Source: Lentzea albidocapillata
GTDB taxonomy: Bacteria > Actinomycetota > Actinomycetes > Mycobacteriales > Pseudonocardiaceae
Assembly: GCF_000719115.1 (NCBI RefSeq)
Contig: NZ_JOEA01000005.1
Location: forward strand, 372,001 to 436,000
Direction of reading: 5' to 3'
Length of the DNA: 64,000 nucleotides
Part shown: in pieces, positions 61,601 through 64,000 of the stretch
Layout: each line of letters opens with the position of its first letter
Position numbering within the stretch: position 1 is the stretch's first letter
The notes under the pieces: generated by a model
What the model saw: only the letters and a program-made list of their open reading frames with translations
Told to the model about the DNA's origin: nothing
Database searches by the model: none
Position numbers and translations under genes: made by a program

Positions 61601-62458
61601 TCAGCTTGCAGTGAGGTTCGGCCGTCCCCCGGGATGCGTCACCGTGGCCCCCGAGGCCTCGACCGCGAGCCGCGCCGCCTGCCCGGGGCCGTCTCCACGC
61701 GTGAGAGCGAACGCCAGCCCCGCCACGAACGCGTCACCGCCCCCGGTCGTGTCCACCACCTCCACGTCCCCCAGCGGCACCACCAGCTCTCCTCCGTCCC
61801 ACATGAACACATTGCCCACACCGTCCACGGCGAACGCCACGAGCTCCTTCGGCATCAGCTCGCTGGCCGCGGCCAGCGCGTCGTCCGCGCTCCTGATCTT
61901 CCGGCCGGTCAGCTGCTCGGCCTCGCGGTGGTCCGCGCGCACCACGTCCGCGCACGCCAGCAGTTCGTCTCGCAGCCGTTCGGGTGCGCCGTCGAGCACC
62001 ACCCGCCCGGATGCCGCCCGCGCCGCCTTGAGAGCCACCTCTGGTGGTTGCTGCAGCTGCACGACCACGGTGGCCGCCCGCGCGATGACCTCGATCGGCA
62101 GGTCCTCCTCGCGCAGCAGCACGCCGTCCGGAACGTCCTCCAGGTAGCGCCACCCGTCGGCGACCACGTCCACGAACAGCGCGGTGTCGCACTCGGGCCG
62201 CCGCACCACGCCCTCGGTGGCGATCCCGTCCGCCCCGGCCCGCGCGATCAGCCGGGCGCCCACGTCGTCGTCCCCGACCACACCGACGAGCGCGACCGGT
62301 GCCCCCAGCTGCGCCAGCCCGACCGCGATGTTCGCGCCCTTGCCGCCCAGCATCTCCCGGCGCTCCCGCACGGGAGTCGAGCCGCCGGCCTCCGGCACCT
62401 CGTCCACGACGAGGACCAGGTCCCGTCCCACCTGCCCGACCACCACGACGTCGTCCAT
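61601..62458 (-). CDS. PfkB-family carbohydrate kinase (ribokinase-like)
   Basis: 285 residues. GGKGANIAVGLAQLGAPVAL is PfkB motif 1 and VDTTGGGDAFVAGLAFALTR is motif 2 with the catalytic Asp. The substrate (ribose, other sugar or nucleoside) cannot be told. ATG 62458. Forms a minus-strand run with the Cys-rich gene 19 bp upstream. Confidence 0.92.
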   Translation of the reverse strand: MDDVVVVGQVGRDLVLVVDEVPEAGGSTPVRERREMLGGKGANIAVGLAQLGAPVALVGVVGDDDVGARLIARAGADGIATEGVVRRPECDTALFVDVVADGWRYLEDVPDGVLLREEDLPIEVIARAATVVVQLQQPPEVALKAARAASGRVVLDGAPERLRDELLACADVVRADHREAEQLTGRKIRSADDALAAASELMPKELVAFAVDGVGNVFMWDGGELVVPLGDVEVVDTTGGGDAFVAGLAFALTRGDGPGQAARLAVEASGATVTHPGGRPNLTAS

Positions 62459-62477
62459 GGTGGTGGACTACCCGGGA

Positions 62478-63227
62478 TCAACTCCGCGGGAACCGGTCGG
62501 TGACGTCGAGCCCGTCCGGCAGCACCGCGAACAGGTCGACCGGCGTCCGCTGCGACACCATCTCGCCCCGGTGCAGCCGCTTGAGCCGGTCCCTGGCCAC
62601 GACGACCTGCTGGCTCGGCGCGGAGAGCACGATGACCGGCACCGCGCCCTGGGCGACGTGCGCGCTCACCCGGTCCGCGGTCCCGCGCCCGAACTTGAGC
62701 ACCGTCCCGTACCGCACGAGGTAGAGCAGGCCCTCCTCGCCGCGCACGCGCTTGAGCTGCCGCACTTCCCCGGTCTCGTCGTCGCGGCCCCACGTGCCGT
62801 GCGACTTGGTCAGCCACCGGTACCCGGTCCACGGCAGCCCGTGCACGTCCGTCGCGAGCACGGTCAAGCCGGGCCGGAAGTACTTGGCGAGCCGGACCTT
62901 CACGGTCGTCGCGGCGATGAACTCCGAGTTCTCGCGCCAGGTGCCGTCGAGCTCCAGCCGGTGCGCGATCTTCTGGACCGCCGGGTCCGGCACGGACCTG
63001 TCGTCCAGGCACACCAGGCACCTCGTGCGCCAGCCGACGCCGCACGAGCGCGCGACACCGCACCAGCCGCACTGCTGGATCTGCACGGGCGCGCCACCGG
63101 GCCGGTCGTGCAGCACCTTCATCTGGTCGGACACGACCTGCAGGCACGGCGCGCACAAAGAGCACCACGCGACCTCGGTGACCTCCTTGCGCGGCAACCG
63201 GGTCATGCAGTTGATGCACTGCTTCAC
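62478..63227 (-). CDS. Cys-rich protein with GIY-YIG-like C-terminal domain
   Basis: 249 residues. Two putative zinc sites: Cys4, 7, 22, 25, 28 and Cys53, 56, 62, 70, 73. The segment at 167-190 reads LLYLVRYGTVLKFGRGTADR with following SAH; YLV and KFGR occupy GIY and YIG positions and R186/H190 follow, as in GIY-YIG nucleases. C-terminal residues 200-249 are helical. GTG at 63227 with GGGAGGG upstream. Nuclease activity is inference; a replication- or mobile-element-associated role is possible but nothing else in the window supports it. Confidence 0.7.
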   Translation of the reverse strand: MKQCINCMTRLPRKEVTEVAWCSLCAPCLQVVSDQMKVLHDRPGGAPVQIQQCGWCGVARSCGVGWRTRCLVCLDDRSVPDPAVQKIAHRLELDGTWRENSEFIAATTVKVRLAKYFRPGLTVLATDVHGLPWTGYRWLTKSHGTWGRDDETGEVRQLKRVRGEEGLLYLVRYGTVLKFGRGTADRVSAHVAQGAVPVIVLSAPSQQVVVARDRLKRLHRGEMVSQRTPVDLFAVLPDGLDVTDRFPRS

Positions 63228-63251
63228 TTTGCCCTCCCCTGGCGGGAAAGC

Positions 63252-64000
63252 CTATTCCAGCGCCCTTCGCAGGCGCGAGGAGACGAGAGCGTGACGAGGA
63301 TCGGTGACCGGGAGCAGCAGGTGCAGGCGTTCGAGCACCTCGGCGTCCTCGCCGTTGTCCGCGAACGACAGCAGCGCGTCGAGATCTCCCCGCTCCAGCG
63401 CACCCTTGCGCACCGCGGCGGCGAGGTCGGCCCGCTCCTCGCGGACCACCGGCGCGTCCGAACGGGGGAGCAGATCACCGTGGTAGTGCCTGGTCGCCTT
63501 GCCGGCGTCGCCGGACCTGAGCGCCGACCGGACGTCCAGGAAGTCACCGCGCACCACGGCATCGAGCCGGTACGGCCTCGTCAGCAGGACACCACCGAGC
63601 TGCGCGCGCAGCCTGTGCAGCTCCGCGCGGACCGTGGTCGGGTTCCCACGTTCACCATAGAGCAACAACGCGAGTTGTTCCGCCGTCAGACCCTTGGGGT
63701 GCAGGGCGAGCGCCGTCAGCACCTCCGCGTTGCGCAACGTCAGCGCCAGCGGCCGTCCGTCGAGGCCGGCGTGCAGGCCGCCGAGGAAGTTCAGCGTCAG
63801 CACGTGCTGCCGCGGCGCGAACCGCTGCAGGTGGTGCTCGGCCAGCCGCGCGGCCGCGGACACGAGCTGCGCGACGGCAGGGTGCATCGTCTTCAACGGC
63901 CCGCTGACGTCGACGACCCCCAGCAGTAACCCCGTGTGGGGGTCGTGGATCGGGCTCGCCGCGCACGTCCAGCCGTGGTAGGTGCGCACGAGGTGTTCGC
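63252..64000 (-). CDS. GAF-domain transcriptional regulator, C-terminal part (5' end outside window)
   Basis: The frame is open to the right-hand end. Visible: TYHGWTCAASPIHDPHTGLL and LGVVDVSGPLKTMHPAVAQL, the end of a GAF domain typical of actinobacterial acetoin/aldehyde-dehydrogenase regulators, then LTLRNAEVLTALALHPKGLT and LALLLYGERGNPTTVRAELH, a winged-helix-like DNA-binding segment. 249 residues are visible. An in-frame GTG at 63989 is not the natural start. Confidence 0.8.
   Translation of the reverse strand, partial: EHLVRTYHGWTCAASPIHDPHTGLLLGVVDVSGPLKTMHPAVAQLVSAAARLAEHHLQRFAPRQHVLTLNFLGGLHAGLDGRPLALTLRNAEVLTALALHPKGLTAEQLALLLYGERGNPTTVRAELHRLRAQLGGVLLTRPYRLDAVVRGDFLDVRSALRSGDAGKATRHYHGDLLPRSDAPVVREERADLAAAVRKGALERGDLDALLSFADNGEDAEVLERLHLLLPVTDPRHALVSSRLRRALE

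Overview
The window is a GC-rich actinobacterial chromosome segment. Gene content points to a filamentous Actinomycetota, most plausibly of the Pseudonocardiales (Lentzea/Saccharothrix type): an AfsR/SARP regulator with NB-ARC and TPR domains, several TetR/LysR/MarR regulators, leaderless start codons, GTG/TTG starts, a DmdR/IdeR-type iron box and very large secreted discoidin/CARDB glucanases. The order-level call is inference. I see no tRNA, rRNA, CRISPR array, transposase or replication origin.

Layout. 1-8056: the tail of an S9 peptidase, then two tandem secreted multidomain beta-helix glycoside hydrolases (GH87-like alpha-1,3-glucanases). 8125-10182: a universal stress protein whose ribosome binding site lies inside a 17-bp hairpin, a small lipoprotein, and a coupled pair of small membrane proteins. 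10244-19529: esterase, secreted neutral ceramidase, EamA exporter/LysR pair, lipoprotein, argG, an iron-box-controlled siderophore-interacting protein, and a secreted NPP1 (necrosis-inducing-like) protein. 19531-23648: TetR divergent from two coupled short-chain dehydrogenases; MsrA and an AI-2E-family permease.

23700-26456 is a scarred segment. Two head-to-head pairs of 5'-truncated genes (SnoaL-like/HxlR and DUF4142-like/MarR) flank and separate a FAD monooxygenase and a TetR regulator. The monooxygenase and the TetR gene share a palindromic operator laid over their start codons. 26466-37061: SRPBCC protein with tandem palindromes upstream, ECF sigma/CU044_5270-type membrane protein operon, GNAT/lexA divergent pair, LysR/DJ-1 pair, a two-component ABC exporter-like operon containing a 30-bp minisatellite, and a CE1758/MarR/CE1759 flavin operon. 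36994-39354: GMC oxidoreductase with its small subunit and an ABM monooxygenase.

39387-44183 holds a DHA2 drug-efflux MFS gene bracketed by two copies of a previously unlabelled small palindromic element; the second copy sits exactly between the convergent MFS and SARP genes and supplies both stop codons. A third, broken copy lies at 55259, abutting a second, 167-bp palindromic MITE-like element that supplies the stop codon of a sugar-acid dehydratase. 44377-55098: exo/endonuclease-fold protein, DUF1905, TetR with tandem operators and MMPL exporter, DUF6292, Spo0M with a His-rich loop, two CNNM/CBS transporters, MerR and an IlvD/Edd dehydratase. 55394-60323 is a complete five-gene peptide/nickel-type ABC importer whose second ATPase has Asp in place of the last Walker A glycine. 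60295-64000: class F sortase with DUF4397 partner, PfkB sugar kinase, a Cys-rich protein with a GIY-YIG-like tail, and the C-terminal part of a GAF-type regulator running off the window.
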